Assembly (NCBI GenBank): GCA_011525695.1
Contig: WYBX01000154.1
Span: 62,001-126,000 of the forward strand
From: Verrucomicrobiia bacterium
Lineage (GTDB): Bacteria > Verrucomicrobiota > Verrucomicrobiia > Opitutales > Opitutaceae
Direction: 5' to 3'
Length of the DNA stretch: 64,000 nucleotides
Positions 25,641-34,119 of this stretch are shown here, piece by piece. The notes under the pieces were generated by a model. The model ran no database searches, was not told where the DNA came from, and was given only the letters and a program-made list of their open reading frames with translations. A program made the translations under genes and the position numbers. Within the stretch, counting starts at the first letter, position 1, and every line of letters begins with the position of its first letter.

Positions 25641-27863
25641 TCAGCGCAGCCAGCGGCCGAAGAATTCCCAGGCCTTCTCCCGCAGCGGCGGAGCCAGGGC
25701 ATGGGGCCCCGGATACGTGAGCAGTTCCACCCGTTCGGGAACGCCCAGCAGCGTGTAGAGCCGGTGAATCCGCTCATGGGCGTCCCGCACGCTGGCAATC
25801 GGGAAATAGTCGTCCTGCTCACCGGCGAGACTGAGGAGGGGACGCGGCGCCATCGTGGCGAGAAGATCGTCGACATCGCCCACCCGCAGGATTCCCGGCA
25901 CGAAGCTGTTGATATGGTGGCGCTCGAGAAACGGCAGCCCGGCCTCTCCACCCGGATGGCCTGGCGGCAGGACTGCGTCCCACATGCCCTTCAGCTGAAA
26001 AAACGCCACGAATCCCGCCCCGGCCTTGATGCGCTCATCGAAAGGCAGCAGATAGGTGATTGTGGTCGCGCCCAACGACCAGCCCATGGCGCCAATCCGG
26101 TGGCGATCGATGTCGGGGCGCGTTTCGAGGTAATCGACCAACCCCATGAGGTTCCAGGCCCACTCGCCAAGTAACGGCCGACCCTCGACCACGCCGAGGG
26201 CATCCTTGGGCGTGCCGCCCAGCCGGAAGCTCGTGGCACTCTTCAGGCAGGCAAACACCCCGATGAATCCATGGACGGCCATTTCAGGCGCCAGCCTGAG
26301 CGCATCGTCCTCATAGCTGATGCTGGAACCGGAAATGTGAATCAGCGCCGGAGCCGGCGTCCGGACGTTTTCCGATCGGGTGATCAATACCGGAGTCAGC
26401 GTATCGGGCGTGGTCCGGACGAAAACGCGTTCCCACGTAAAACCGTCCTCTCGTCCGCGCTCGATGATTTGGCCGGAGTGATCGGCACCGCGATCGGGGA
26501 ACCCACCGAGCAATCGGCGAACGCCCTCCAGCACGCGCAATCGGGCTGTGGTCCATTCCTCAGGGGTGCGGATTTCAGAGATCGCCACCGGAGGAGCCGC
26601 CAGCGGCGGTGGCGGACTCGTGGCAAACGACGGGAGCGCCGCCTCCCAGGAACTGGGCGGGGCCGTAAGGTGCCGGCGCATGAAATCCCGCACAATGGCC
26701 GGCGCGCCGGTTTCCGCGGAATCAATGGCGAGAAAATTGCCAGTCGCGGCATGCGGCGGATAGCAGGCCTCTGCAATCCGCCGGGCAATCGCATTGCTGC
26801 TCCACGCGGGCTCCGTCGGCCCGGTTTCGATCATGAGGAGCGGCCGGGGGGCGATCAATGCAACCAGGTCTGGCGCGTCCGCATACTGGAGCATCCGCGG
26901 GACGAGCCAGGGAACTTCAAGCTCGGCTCCGTGACCGGCAATCCGCCGATAGGAGCGGAGGCCGTCCTCGACAATGGTCGCCCAGATCCGGGTATCCACC
27001 GCGGCACTCAGCGCCGCGGCAAAGCCTCCCAGACCGCGGCCCGACACCGCAATCCGGTCACCCTGCAAATCAGGCCGGGTGCGGAGATAGGAGATCAGCA
27101 CGGAAAGCTGCGCGGCGATCCGTCCGAGTGGCGGCTCGCCGACCAGGAAGGCCTGTTTCATCCGCCGGCTGTCCAACTCGGCCATGGCCTGGAGATCCAC
27201 GGCGGCCACCAGGAACCCCGCCTCGATCAGGCTTTGCGCCTGAGGGGCGCCGATCAACTCCTCCGGTCCACCCGCAAGTCCAGTCACCGGATCAACATCC
27301 GGCAGGCACACCACAGTCCGATAGGGCGGTTGGAGCTGGCGTCCGCGGACGAGGAGTGCCGTTACGCCGCCGACCGGCGACCGCAGCCGGATCTCCTCGA
27401 AGTATCCCCGCCGCTGGCTGATATTGCGGGGCACCGACTGGCCCTCAACCTCGACCTGCGCGGTCCGGATTGGACTCATCCAGCGCGAAAGCCTGGTCGA
27501 GACGAGTTCAAAGGAGGATGACGGCCCATGGACGCCGAGCGAGGCGACCAGGTTTTCCCGCAGCGCGGCAATTTGGCCGCCCCAACCTGGCAACCTGTCC
27601 GCGGCTGCGGCCGCCGGCACGTTGGTCGACGCGGCATAATGGGCAAGTCGCGCGTCTTCCCGATCCTGGAGTTCAGCCAGGTAGTGCGCGTGTCGCCGGG
27701 CATTCTCCTCCTCGATGATTTTTGGGAGCAGCCGGTCGTCGTAATAGGTGTGGCGCAGCCATCCGGGGCCGCGCTCAGGCGCGGCTGGCGTTTCTGCGGC
27801 CACCGCGAAGCCGGACCAAAACCCGATGGCTGGGACCAAGACGAGGAGATTTGGAAGTTTCAT
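25641..27863 (-). CDS. Secreted tandem alpha/beta-hydrolase; first domain lacks its serine
   Basis: 740 residues from the ATG at 27863, with a signal peptide (LVLVPAIGFWSGFAVAAE). Two alpha/beta-hydrolase domains of the acetyl-xylan-esterase / prolyl-oligopeptidase type follow. In domain 1 the nucleophile elbow reads VSGRGLGGF: the catalytic serine is glycine (residue 277), so it should be inactive. In domain 2 (~475-740) the elbow is MGWSLGATT with S596; the acid is probably in GEQDDYFP and the histidine in YPGPHALAP. It is predicted to be a periplasmic or exported esterase/peptidase of unknown substrate. It sits between the two arsenic gene sets without obvious functional connection. Confidence 0.75.
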   Translation of the reverse strand: MKLPNLLVLVPAIGFWSGFAVAAETPAAPERGPGWLRHTYYDDRLLPKIIEEENARRHAHYLAELQDREDARLAHYAASTNVPAAAAADRLPGWGGQIAALRENLVASLGVHGPSSSFELVSTRLSRWMSPIRTAQVEVEGQSVPRNISQRRGYFEEIRLRSPVGGVTALLVRGRQLQPPYRTVVCLPDVDPVTGLAGGPEELIGAPQAQSLIEAGFLVAAVDLQAMAELDSRRMKQAFLVGEPPLGRIAAQLSVLISYLRTRPDLQGDRIAVSGRGLGGFAAALSAAVDTRIWATIVEDGLRSYRRIAGHGAELEVPWLVPRMLQYADAPDLVALIAPRPLLMIETGPTEPAWSSNAIARRIAEACYPPHAATGNFLAIDSAETGAPAIVRDFMRRHLTAPPSSWEAALPSFATSPPPPLAAPPVAISEIRTPEEWTTARLRVLEGVRRLLGGFPDRGADHSGQIIERGREDGFTWERVFVRTTPDTLTPVLITRSENVRTPAPALIHISGSSISYEDDALRLAPEMAVHGFIGVFACLKSATSFRLGGTPKDALGVVEGRPLLGEWAWNLMGLVDYLETRPDIDRHRIGAMGWSLGATTITYLLPFDERIKAGAGFVAFFQLKGMWDAVLPPGHPGGEAGLPFLERHHINSFVPGILRVGDVDDLLATMAPRPLLSLAGEQDDYFPIASVRDAHERIHRLYTLLGVPERVELLTYPGPHALAPPLREKAWEFFGRWLR

Positions 27864-27960
27864 TCGGGCGACGAGTCCCCTTCGCGAGTGCGGATGATTC
27901 GCCCCTCGGCGATGGGTCGCAACCCATGATTGGAGAACGGAGTGGCAGTGAGCGTCTTTC

Positions 27961-28043
27961 GGCAGTGGCGAGCATCGAGTAGCGAGCATGACAATCTGAA
28001 AACCGTATCCTACTCACTGCCCGCTACCCGCTACTCGCTACTA
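27961..28043. repeat. Inverted pair of heptanucleotide repeats
   Basis: 27961-27988 is four 7-base units close to GCGAGTA, and 28011-28043 is four to five units close to its complement TACTCGC, separated by 22 bases. The two arrays can pair into a long imperfect hairpin. It lies in the 184-base gap between the hydrolase start and the arsC stop, so on the minus strand it directly follows arsC. Confidence 0.65.
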
Positions 28044-28047
28044 AAGG

Positions 28048-28482
28048 TCACAACGCTTTCCCCTCACGCAGGCCGGCAGCGTAGGCATCGAAGATCCGCT
28101 TCATCTCGTCGCGCACGTGGCGAAATTCCCGCAGGATCTCCTCGTCGGTGCCTTCCAGGTGCGACGGGTCGCTGAACGGCCAGTGATGCCGCACGGCCTT
28201 CCCGGGAAACACCGGGCAGCCGTCGTCGGCGCTGCCACAGACCGTGATGACGGTCGCGATCTCCCGGTCGAAGAACTCGCTGACGTGTTTCGAACGGTGG
28301 CTGGAAATGTCGATTCCGATCTCCCGCATCACCTGGATGGCGCGCGGCTGGACCTGCCCGGCGGGCTTCGAACCGGCACTGTGCACGTCGACCAGGTCTC
28401 CTGCAGCGGCCCGCAGCAGCCCCTCTGCCATCTGGCTGCGGCAGGAATTTCCAATGCAAAGGATGAGGATGGTGGGGTTCAT
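28048..28482 (-). CDS. arsC: Arsenate reductase, thioredoxin-coupled type
   Basis: 144 residues of the low-molecular-weight phosphatase fold. The P-loop CIGNSCRSQ supplies the nucleophile cysteine (C9), and VCGSADDGCP gives the resolving cysteine pair spaced as in the thioredoxin-linked ArsC of Gram-positive bacteria. DPSHLEGTDEE carries the acid. It reduces arsenate to arsenite, which the ACR3 pump encoded just upstream then exports. It is last in the arsR2-acr3-arsC operon. Confidence 0.93.
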   Translation of the reverse strand: MNPTILILCIGNSCRSQMAEGLLRAAAGDLVDVHSAGSKPAGQVQPRAIQVMREIGIDISSHRSKHVSEFFDREIATVITVCGSADDGCPVFPGKAVRHHWPFSDPSHLEGTDEEILREFRHVRDEMKRIFDAYAAGLREGKAL

Positions 28483-28535
28483 GAATCCGGAGGGCCTTTG
28501 TGAGATTCCATCAGAATGCCAGGGGCTTCCGGTGC

Positions 28536-29675
28536 CTACCGCGCCTCGACGAGCGGCCGCGCGGGCGCGGCCGGGAGGAATCGCTCATACCAGTGCTTCG
28601 AGCCAACGCAGGCCCGGCAGACCGAGAGCATCACTGGCACTTCGACGAGGACGCCGACGACGACGGCGAGTGCCGCGGGACTCGTGGGACCGAAGAGCGT
28701 GATGGCGACGGCGACGGCGAGTTCGAAGAAATTGCTGGCACCGATCAGCGAGCCGGGAGTCGCGACGTCGTGCCTTACCTTGAACCAGCGCATCAGCAGG
28801 TAGGTGAGACTGGAATTGAAATAGACCTGGATCAGGATCGGGACCGCGAGCAGGAGGACAACGATCCAGTTCGTGAGGATGTTCTCCGCTTGGAAGGCGA
28901 AAATCAGCACCAGCGTCAGCAGCAGCGCGACGACCGTGACCGGGCGGAATTTCGGCAGGAAGGCCGACTCGAACCAGGCCAGGCCGTGGGACTTGATGAG
29001 CGCGGTGCGGCTCAGCCAGCCGGCCGCGAGCGGGATGACGATGAAGACGATGACGGAGATGAAGAGTATTTTCCCCGGGATGTGGACTCCGGTGACTCCG
29101 ACGAGGAACATGACGATCGGCGCGAAGGCGAAAATCATGATGAGATCGTTGATCGCGACCTGGGCGAGCGTGTAGGGGCCGTCACCGTCGGTGAGGTAAC
29201 TCCAGACAAAGACCATCGCCGTGCAGGGGGCCGCGGCGAGGATGATGAGCCCGGCGGTGTAATTGTTGGCGGTGGCGGTGTCGAAGAGCCCCAGCCAGCC
29301 CGAATAAATCGTCTTCACGAAAACGAACCCGAGCAGCGCCATGCTGAACGGTTTCACGAGCCAGTTGACGAACAGGGTGACGAGGAGACCCCTCGGCCTG
29401 GCGAACACGCCCTTGATGCCGCCGAAGTCGATTTTCAGCATCATCGGATAGATCATCAGCCAGATCAGCACGGCGATGGGGATGTTGACGTGTGAATCTG
29501 TCCCAAACTCGAGACGGCCGAGCGCGCGGGCGGCATCGGGAAACAGTTTCCCGGCGGCTACGCCAACGACCATGCAGACGAAAACCCAGACGGTCAGGTA
29601 GCGCTCGAAGAAGTCGAGCTGCTTGGGCGCGGCGGCAGCGATGGGGGCAGCCATGGGAGTGGGGGCGGCGTGCAT
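28536..29675 (-). CDS. acr3: ACR3-type arsenite efflux permease
   Basis: 379 residues, about ten membrane helices. The key signature AAAPCTAMVFVWSYL contains the conserved cysteine of ACR3 pumps, and GASNFFELAVAVAITLFG is the second conserved block. It exports arsenite (and possibly antimonite) using the proton gradient. The first ~20 residues are alanine/proline-rich; an ATG at 29654 is an alternative start. It lies 34 bases after arsR copy 2 and 53 bases before arsC. Confidence 0.95.
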   Translation of the reverse strand: MHAAPTPMAAPIAAAAPKQLDFFERYLTVWVFVCMVVGVAAGKLFPDAARALGRLEFGTDSHVNIPIAVLIWLMIYPMMLKIDFGGIKGVFARPRGLLVTLFVNWLVKPFSMALLGFVFVKTIYSGWLGLFDTATANNYTAGLIILAAAPCTAMVFVWSYLTDGDGPYTLAQVAINDLIMIFAFAPIVMFLVGVTGVHIPGKILFISVIVFIVIPLAAGWLSRTALIKSHGLAWFESAFLPKFRPVTVVALLLTLVLIFAFQAENILTNWIVVLLLAVPILIQVYFNSSLTYLLMRWFKVRHDVATPGSLIGASNFFELAVAVAITLFGPTSPAALAVVVGVLVEVPVMLSVCRACVGSKHWYERFLPAAPARPLVEAR

Positions 29676-29709
29676 GCGCGAGAAGTGGCGTTTGGTTGCA
29701 GTTGCCGCG

Positions 29710-30030
29710 TCAGCCCGCCACGCGCTGAAGGGCGGTTGCCTGCCGGCGGGTGATGAGATCGACGCAGCGCAGAAAATCGGAAAAACACGGACAGCTGAGA
29801 CGATAATAGACGTTCAAGCCGCGCTTCTCCGATTCGATCAACCCGACGGATTTCATCAGGGTCAGGTGCCGGGACACGGTCGACATGTCTGCGGCGACCA
29901 GCTCGGTGAGTTCCTGGACGCAGCGTTCGCCATCGGCCAGAGCTTCGGCGATCAGGAGCCGGGACGGGTGCGCCAGCGCCTTGACGACCATGGCTCGCTG
30001 CGCGGCCTTGTTCCAGAGTGCGCGATTCAT
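29710..30030 (-). CDS. arsR: ArsR-family metalloid-responsive repressor (copy 2)
   Basis: 106 residues from the ATG at 30030. The helix-turn-helix is DMSTVSRHLTLMKSVGLIE. The usual two-cysteine ELCVCDL motif is reduced to GERCVQELTE (one cysteine), while LSCPCFSDFLRCVDL near the C-terminus supplies three, suggesting As(III) is bound by a C-terminal site (inference). The start codon abuts a 22-bp palindrome. It heads the acr3-arsC operon. Confidence 0.9.
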   Translation of the reverse strand: MNRALWNKAAQRAMVVKALAHPSRLLIAEALADGERCVQELTELVAADMSTVSRHLTLMKSVGLIESEKRGLNVYYRLSCPCFSDFLRCVDLITRRQATALQRVAG

Positions 30031-30051
30031 ACTTGGCCAAAAGGCCAAGTA
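30030..30051. promoter_or_regulatory. Operator candidate of arsR copy 2, overlapping its start codon
   Basis: TACTTGGCC, spacer AAAA, GGCCAAGTA: perfect 9-bp arms ending at the first base of the arsR ATG. A bound repressor would cover the ribosome-binding region's template. It differs from the TTCGCA-type dyad of arsR copy 1. Confidence 0.8.
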
Positions 30052-30206
30052 GCCAGGGATGTCAAGCCGGGGTCGCATGCCGCTGCTGGGCGGGCTCGCG
30101 CGGACACGCCTCTCCCGTGCGTGCCCCGCAGCCACCAACAGGACGACCTGCCGGGGGCGCAAAGGTTCGCGTTGTCGTCTGACTGCCGACCTTCCACATT
30201 GCGCCG

Positions 30207-31094
30207 ATGCCGCCGCTTTCCGCTTTTCCGAAGGCCTACATGCGCCAGCTTGCCAAGGACGGGACGATGACCCTGCGCGAATGGGTGGACCTCGCGGCAC
30301 CTCTGGGGCTTGACGGTCTCGAGTATTACAGCGGATTCCTCGAACTGCAGGATCCCGCGACGTGGCCGACGGCGCGGCGGGAGGTGGAGGCGCGCGGGAT
30401 GGTGATCCCGATGCTCTGTTGCTCGCCGGACTTCACCCATCCGGATCCGGATTTCCGGGCGCGGGAGATCGAGCAGGAAAAGACTTGGATCCGGATGGCG
30501 GCGACGCTTGGAGCGCGATTTTGCCGGGTGTTGTCCGGCCAGCGGCGTCCGGAACTGACGAGGGCGCAGGGGCTGGACTTGGTCGTCGCCAGCATCGAGG
30601 CCTGCCTGCCGGAGGCGGAGCGCTGTGGCGTGACGCTGATCCTGGAGAACCATTACAAGGACGACTTCTGGAGCCACCCGGAATTCGCCCAGAAGATGGA
30701 GGTGTTTTGCGAGCTGGTGGAGCGGATTCGGCATCCGTATTTCGGTGTGAACTACGATCCCAGCAACGCCTTCCTGGCCGGTGATGATCCGCTCGAGTTG
30801 CTCCGCCGAGTGAAGCACCGCGTCGTCACCATGCACGCGAGCGACCGATCGCTCACTCAAGGCACGCTGGCGGATTTGCGACGGGAGGAGAGTGGGGTGG
30901 AGGGCTATGTGCGGCGGCTCCGGCATGGAACAATTGGGAAGGGACTGAACGACTACGACGCGATTTTCCGGGAACTGAAAGGTGCGGGATTCAACGGATG
31001 GGTGAGCATCGAGGATGGCGTCGACGGCATGGACCAGCTCGTCGAAAGCGTCGCGTTCCTTCGCCGCAAGCTGCGCGAACACTGGCCGGAATGA
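30207..31094 (+). CDS. Sugar phosphate isomerase/epimerase (xylose-isomerase-like TIM barrel)
   Basis: 295 residues of the AP-endonuclease-2/xylose-isomerase-like fold. Metal-ligand positions are visible in order: Glu in TLILENHYKDD, Asp in GVNYDPSNAF, His in VTMHASDRS and Glu in WVSIEDGVDG. Such enzymes isomerise or epimerise ketoses or inositols in the cytoplasm; the substrate cannot be told. It is divergent from arsR copy 2 across 176 bases and is followed by the pseudopilin cassette, to which it has no evident link. Confidence 0.85.
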   Translation: MPPLSAFPKAYMRQLAKDGTMTLREWVDLAAPLGLDGLEYYSGFLELQDPATWPTARREVEARGMVIPMLCCSPDFTHPDPDFRAREIEQEKTWIRMAATLGARFCRVLSGQRRPELTRAQGLDLVVASIEACLPEAERCGVTLILENHYKDDFWSHPEFAQKMEVFCELVERIRHPYFGVNYDPSNAFLAGDDPLELLRRVKHRVVTMHASDRSLTQGTLADLRREESGVEGYVRRLRHGTIGKGLNDYDAIFRELKGAGFNGWVSIEDGVDGMDQLVESVAFLRRKLREHWPE

Positions 31095-31212
31095 TTCGAC
31101 GGAAGCCGGCCGGGATCGCCACAGGCGCGGCCGGATGGCGCCGCCGCTTCTACCCTAAATTGGGTATCCCGCGTGCTTGCGGTGCAGCGCCGGCGGATCG
31201 ATGTGGTGGGCC

Positions 31213-31863
31213 ATGCCCGTGGCGCGCCATTTCCGTCGCCGGCCAGGATTCACTTTGATCGAACTGCTCACCGTCCTCGCCGTCATCGCCATTCTGGGGG
31301 CAATGACGGTGGGGGCGATGCGCGGAGCCAGGCAGCGGACCGACATCAGTCGGGCAAAGGCTGAACTTGCCGCCCTGGCCACGGCCCTCGAGGGGTTCCG
31401 CCGCCATCATGGCGACTACCCGCAGCTGGGGGGCTACAGGCAGGCCGCGATCTCGCCCGATCCCGATCAGCCGGGGCCCAGGGTGGCGACGGTGCAGGCG
31501 AAACTCTTCAACTGCCTCACGGGTGTGCTTGGCGTACGAGGCCGCAGCGACTCGGTGGACTCGCAAAGCACGAGCCTCCTTGATCCGGGCCGCTTCTCGC
31601 TTGAGGGGAGATTCGACCGCCCGTCTCACCCGCCGCGCGAGCAGGACGTCGCGCTGCTCGATCCCTGGGGGCGCCGCTACCGTTATTATTACAAGGATGC
31701 CGCGCAGCCAGCGACGTGGCGGGCGGCCGGCTACATCCTTTATTCGGCCGGGCCCCGAATCGGACCCGAGGGCAGCGAGACTCCCCCGCTGGACCCGGCC
31801 ACTGGTCTGATGCGTGGGACGGACGGCGGCGAAGACGCCGACAACCTCTACGCCAACCCCTGA
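31213..31863 (+). CDS. GspG-like pseudopilin 1 of the Verru_Chthon-type cassette
   Basis: 216 residues from the ATG at 31213 (ATG at 31201 also possible). A short basic leader MPVARHFRRRPG precedes the prepilin-peptidase site and methylation motif G-FTLIELLTV, then a ~20-residue hydrophobic helix and a globular domain. Conserved-looking pieces include FRRHHGDYPQLGG, LLDPWGRRYRYYY and a C-terminal GEDADNLYANP, which resembles the calcium-binding end of GspG. It is first of seven consecutive plus-strand genes; the next starts 11 bases on. Confidence 0.85.
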   Translation: MPVARHFRRRPGFTLIELLTVLAVIAILGAMTVGAMRGARQRTDISRAKAELAALATALEGFRRHHGDYPQLGGYRQAAISPDPDQPGPRVATVQAKLFNCLTGVLGVRGRSDSVDSQSTSLLDPGRFSLEGRFDRPSHPPREQDVALLDPWGRRYRYYYKDAAQPATWRAAGYILYSAGPRIGPEGSETPPLDPATGLMRGTDGGEDADNLYANP

Positions 31864-31874
31864 GCCGGTCGCTC

Positions 31875-32678
31875 ATGGACACGCAGACAATCATCCAGGA
31901 GGCCACGGAGGCGGACCCTTGCGGGCACTGCCAATCAGGCGATCCAGCCACGCAATCCATACCTCCGGGTACCGAGGCTTCGCCAGGTTTCACCCTGGTT
32001 GAACTGCTCGCGGTGATCGCGATTCTGGGAATCCTTGCCGCCATCCTTGTTCCGACGACGACGGCAGCGCGGGCGGCGGCGGGGAGGGCCAAGACTCGCA
32101 CCCAGTACGCCCAGTGGGCCGCCGCCATTGAGTTGTTTCGCCAGGAATATGGAGTGTATCCGATTTTCGAGACCACGGGGCCCGGAGCCAACAAGGTCAA
32201 CGGCAACACCGTGAGAGCCACGGATCCTTCCGCCCTCCACCTTTTCCATGATACGCTGGCCGGCAGCCGGCGCGACGGCTCCCCGCTGCCGGCGGGCGGG
32301 GAAGGCAACCCGCCGCCTCCGCAGGTGCAAAACCCGCGGCGGATCGCGTTCTACACGTTTTCAGCGGCCGAGATCATTCCCGGACAGGATGCCGGTGCCG
32401 GACCGGCCAGCCAGGCAGGCAACATCCGCGATGCCTTCGACAACCCCGACATCGCAGTGCTGGTTGACCGCAATCTCGATGGCGCAATTCGGATCGGCGC
32501 CGACGGCGGGGATGGCATCGCGGTGCTGCCGCTGGTTTCGCCGCTTGGGCTGAGCATCGGGCTGGCGCCAGATCCATCGGATTTTCCCGCAATCGAGGGC
32601 GTCCGCGCCGGGGTCATCTTCTACAGCGCTCCGCCATATGCGACCACTGCCGCGGACCTGCTCATGAGTTGGAAATGA
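31875..32678 (+). CDS. Pseudopilin 2 of the cassette, long leader
   Basis: 267 residues from the ATG at 31875. The prepilin motif SPGFTLVELLAVIAIL starts after an unusually long acidic leader of ~38 residues that contains a CGHC pair. An amphipathic helix (RAKTRTQYAQWAAAIELFRQEYGVYP) is followed by a globular domain of ~200 residues, with DNPDIAVLVDRNLDGAIRIG resembling a divalent-ion loop. Family type II secretion/pilus GspG-like. Its stop overlaps the next start (ATGA). Confidence 0.82.
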   Translation: MDTQTIIQEATEADPCGHCQSGDPATQSIPPGTEASPGFTLVELLAVIAILGILAAILVPTTTAARAAAGRAKTRTQYAQWAAAIELFRQEYGVYPIFETTGPGANKVNGNTVRATDPSALHLFHDTLAGSRRDGSPLPAGGEGNPPPPQVQNPRRIAFYTFSAAEIIPGQDAGAGPASQAGNIRDAFDNPDIAVLVDRNLDGAIRIGADGGDGIAVLPLVSPLGLSIGLAPDPSDFPAIEGVRAGVIFYSAPPYATTAADLLMSWK

Positions 32679-33397
32679 ACTCCACCGGCCCAACAGCCAG
32701 GCGGATGGACGGGCGACGGGACTGCCCGTTCGGGTCGGGTTTCACCCTCCTGGAACTGCTCGTCGTGATTGGCATGATCGGATTTCTCGGCGCAGCGGTC
32801 GGCCTCGCGCTGAGTGGCCGTGCCCACGAGGGACCGGCGCTTGCAGCGGCCCAACAGATTGTCGCCAGCCTTGTCGGTGCGACCCGGATGCAGGCGCTCC
32901 TACACCAGACCCATGCTCGATTGATCGTTGCGGCGCACCCGATCCCGGGAAGCGGCGGGCTCGCCGGGGGGCTGCGTCGTTTTCAGATTGTCCGCGAGGA
33001 GCCGTTCGCAAGCGGCGCCTATGTCGCCGTAGGCCATCCGGTAGTCCTGCCGGAACCGATCTGCATTGTGCCCTCAGTTCCGCGGCCGAGCGGTTCCGTC
33101 GCGGCCGACGCGGATTCTCCCGTTGCGGGTTCGGGATCCACCCTGTCGGTACTGGATTCATTTCAATATTCCGGCCAGCCTGGCGACCGGCCTCCCTCGG
33201 GCCGGAGCTTGAGCCTGGAGTTCGGGCCGGATGGACTCGTCACCGATCCAGCACCGAGTGCGAGCATCGTGCTGACCGCGACGATCAGCGGCGATGCCTT
33301 GTCCTCGGAACTCCAACTCGCCGGGGGAGTGCGTGCCGTGCTCGTTCGTCAAAGCGGCGCGATATCGCTGCTCGATGATCCGGCAGATTTCCGATGA
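32675..33397 (+). CDS. Verru_Chthon cassette protein D-like pseudopilin
   Basis: 240 residues from the ATG at 32675, overlapping the preceding stop as ATGA. The motif GSGFTLLELLVVIGMIGFLGAAVGLAL marks a prepilin N-terminus with a ~22-residue leader. The body is beta-rich, with RRFQIVREEP and GRSLSLEFGPDGLVT as in GspH-type minor pseudopilins. Order and size match type D of the cassette. It is processed by a prepilin peptidase encoded elsewhere. Confidence 0.78.
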   Translation: MNSTGPTARRMDGRRDCPFGSGFTLLELLVVIGMIGFLGAAVGLALSGRAHEGPALAAAQQIVASLVGATRMQALLHQTHARLIVAAHPIPGSGGLAGGLRRFQIVREEPFASGAYVAVGHPVVLPEPICIVPSVPRPSGSVAADADSPVAGSGSTLSVLDSFQYSGQPGDRPPSGRSLSLEFGPDGLVTDPAPSASIVLTATISGDALSSELQLAGGVRAVLVRQSGAISLLDDPADFR

Positions 33398-34119
33398 AAG
33401 TCCCACTCCGCAGCAAGGTCGGAGTCGAAATCGCGGGTGCCATGCCGTGTTCCGCTGGGATGAACCGGCCATTCTGTGGCCCGTCTGATCGGCTCCTCCC
33501 ATCGCGGGGGCGACGCCGGGCAGCGGTTGAATTTCCGCGGTGTCTGGTCGCAGCGTTTTCCCTGCTCGAGGTGCTGGTGGCGATCGCAATCCTGGCGGTC
33601 GGGCTGGTGACCGTCCTGGGACTTCACGCGGCAGTGGTCCGGCCAGTCACGGTTGTAACGGACGCCGAAATTGCGGCGCGGATGGGCGATGCAATTCGGG
33701 CGCGATTGCTCAGCCTGCCCCCGGCGGCGGTCCGCGCACTCATCCAGGATTCAGCCGGCATGCCGCGGCCGGGCGGGCCCTTGGAAGCCGCGATTCCGGC
33801 GGCAAACCCGCGACAGCTCATTGGCACACGGGATGGGGAGATTGGAGTTTACGATGCTGGGATCGACGGGAGCGGCTGGCGGGACGGGACTGGAAGGCTG
33901 CTGGCCGGCTCGGAAATGGCCTATGCAATCGATCTTGTCCGCAACGAGGAGCTTTCACCTCTCGCGACGGACCGGCTTTCTTCCTGCGTCGTATTCACCA
34001 TCCGCATTCAATGGCCGGCGCTTCTCCGGGGATCCGGCCTGACGGAGGCGGCTGGGTCTGCCCTCCCGGATGCGAATCGCCAGGAGGTGCTGTACCTCGC
34101 GGGGAGCCTCGTGCGATGA
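33394..34119 (+). CDS. Verru_Chthon cassette protein B-like pseudopilin
   Basis: 241 residues; the start overlaps the previous stop as ATGA. A long ~53-residue leader precedes AAFSLLEVLVAIAILAVGLVTVL. The residue before the phenylalanine is alanine, not the usual glycine, at the predicted cleavage point. FSLLEVLVAIAIL is the GspI-like class of minor pseudopilin. The C-terminal domain (CVVFTIRIQWPALLRG) is beta-rich. Order matches type B of the cassette. Confidence 0.78.
   Translation: MKVPLRSKVGVEIAGAMPCSAGMNRPFCGPSDRLLPSRGRRRAAVEFPRCLVAAFSLLEVLVAIAILAVGLVTVLGLHAAVVRPVTVVTDAEIAARMGDAIRARLLSLPPAAVRALIQDSAGMPRPGGPLEAAIPAANPRQLIGTRDGEIGVYDAGIDGSGWRDGTGRLLAGSEMAYAIDLVRNEELSPLATDRLSSCVVFTIRIQWPALLRGSGLTEAAGSALPDANRQEVLYLAGSLVR

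Noticed and set aside
23095..30051. Recent horizontal transfer of the arsenic locus
   Set aside because: No insertion sequence, integrase, flanking repeat or visible change in base composition compared with neighbouring genes.
31151..31166. TACCC/GGGTA dyad before the pseudopilin cassette as operator
   Set aside because: Only five-base arms with mismatched centre; too weak to call without comparison.
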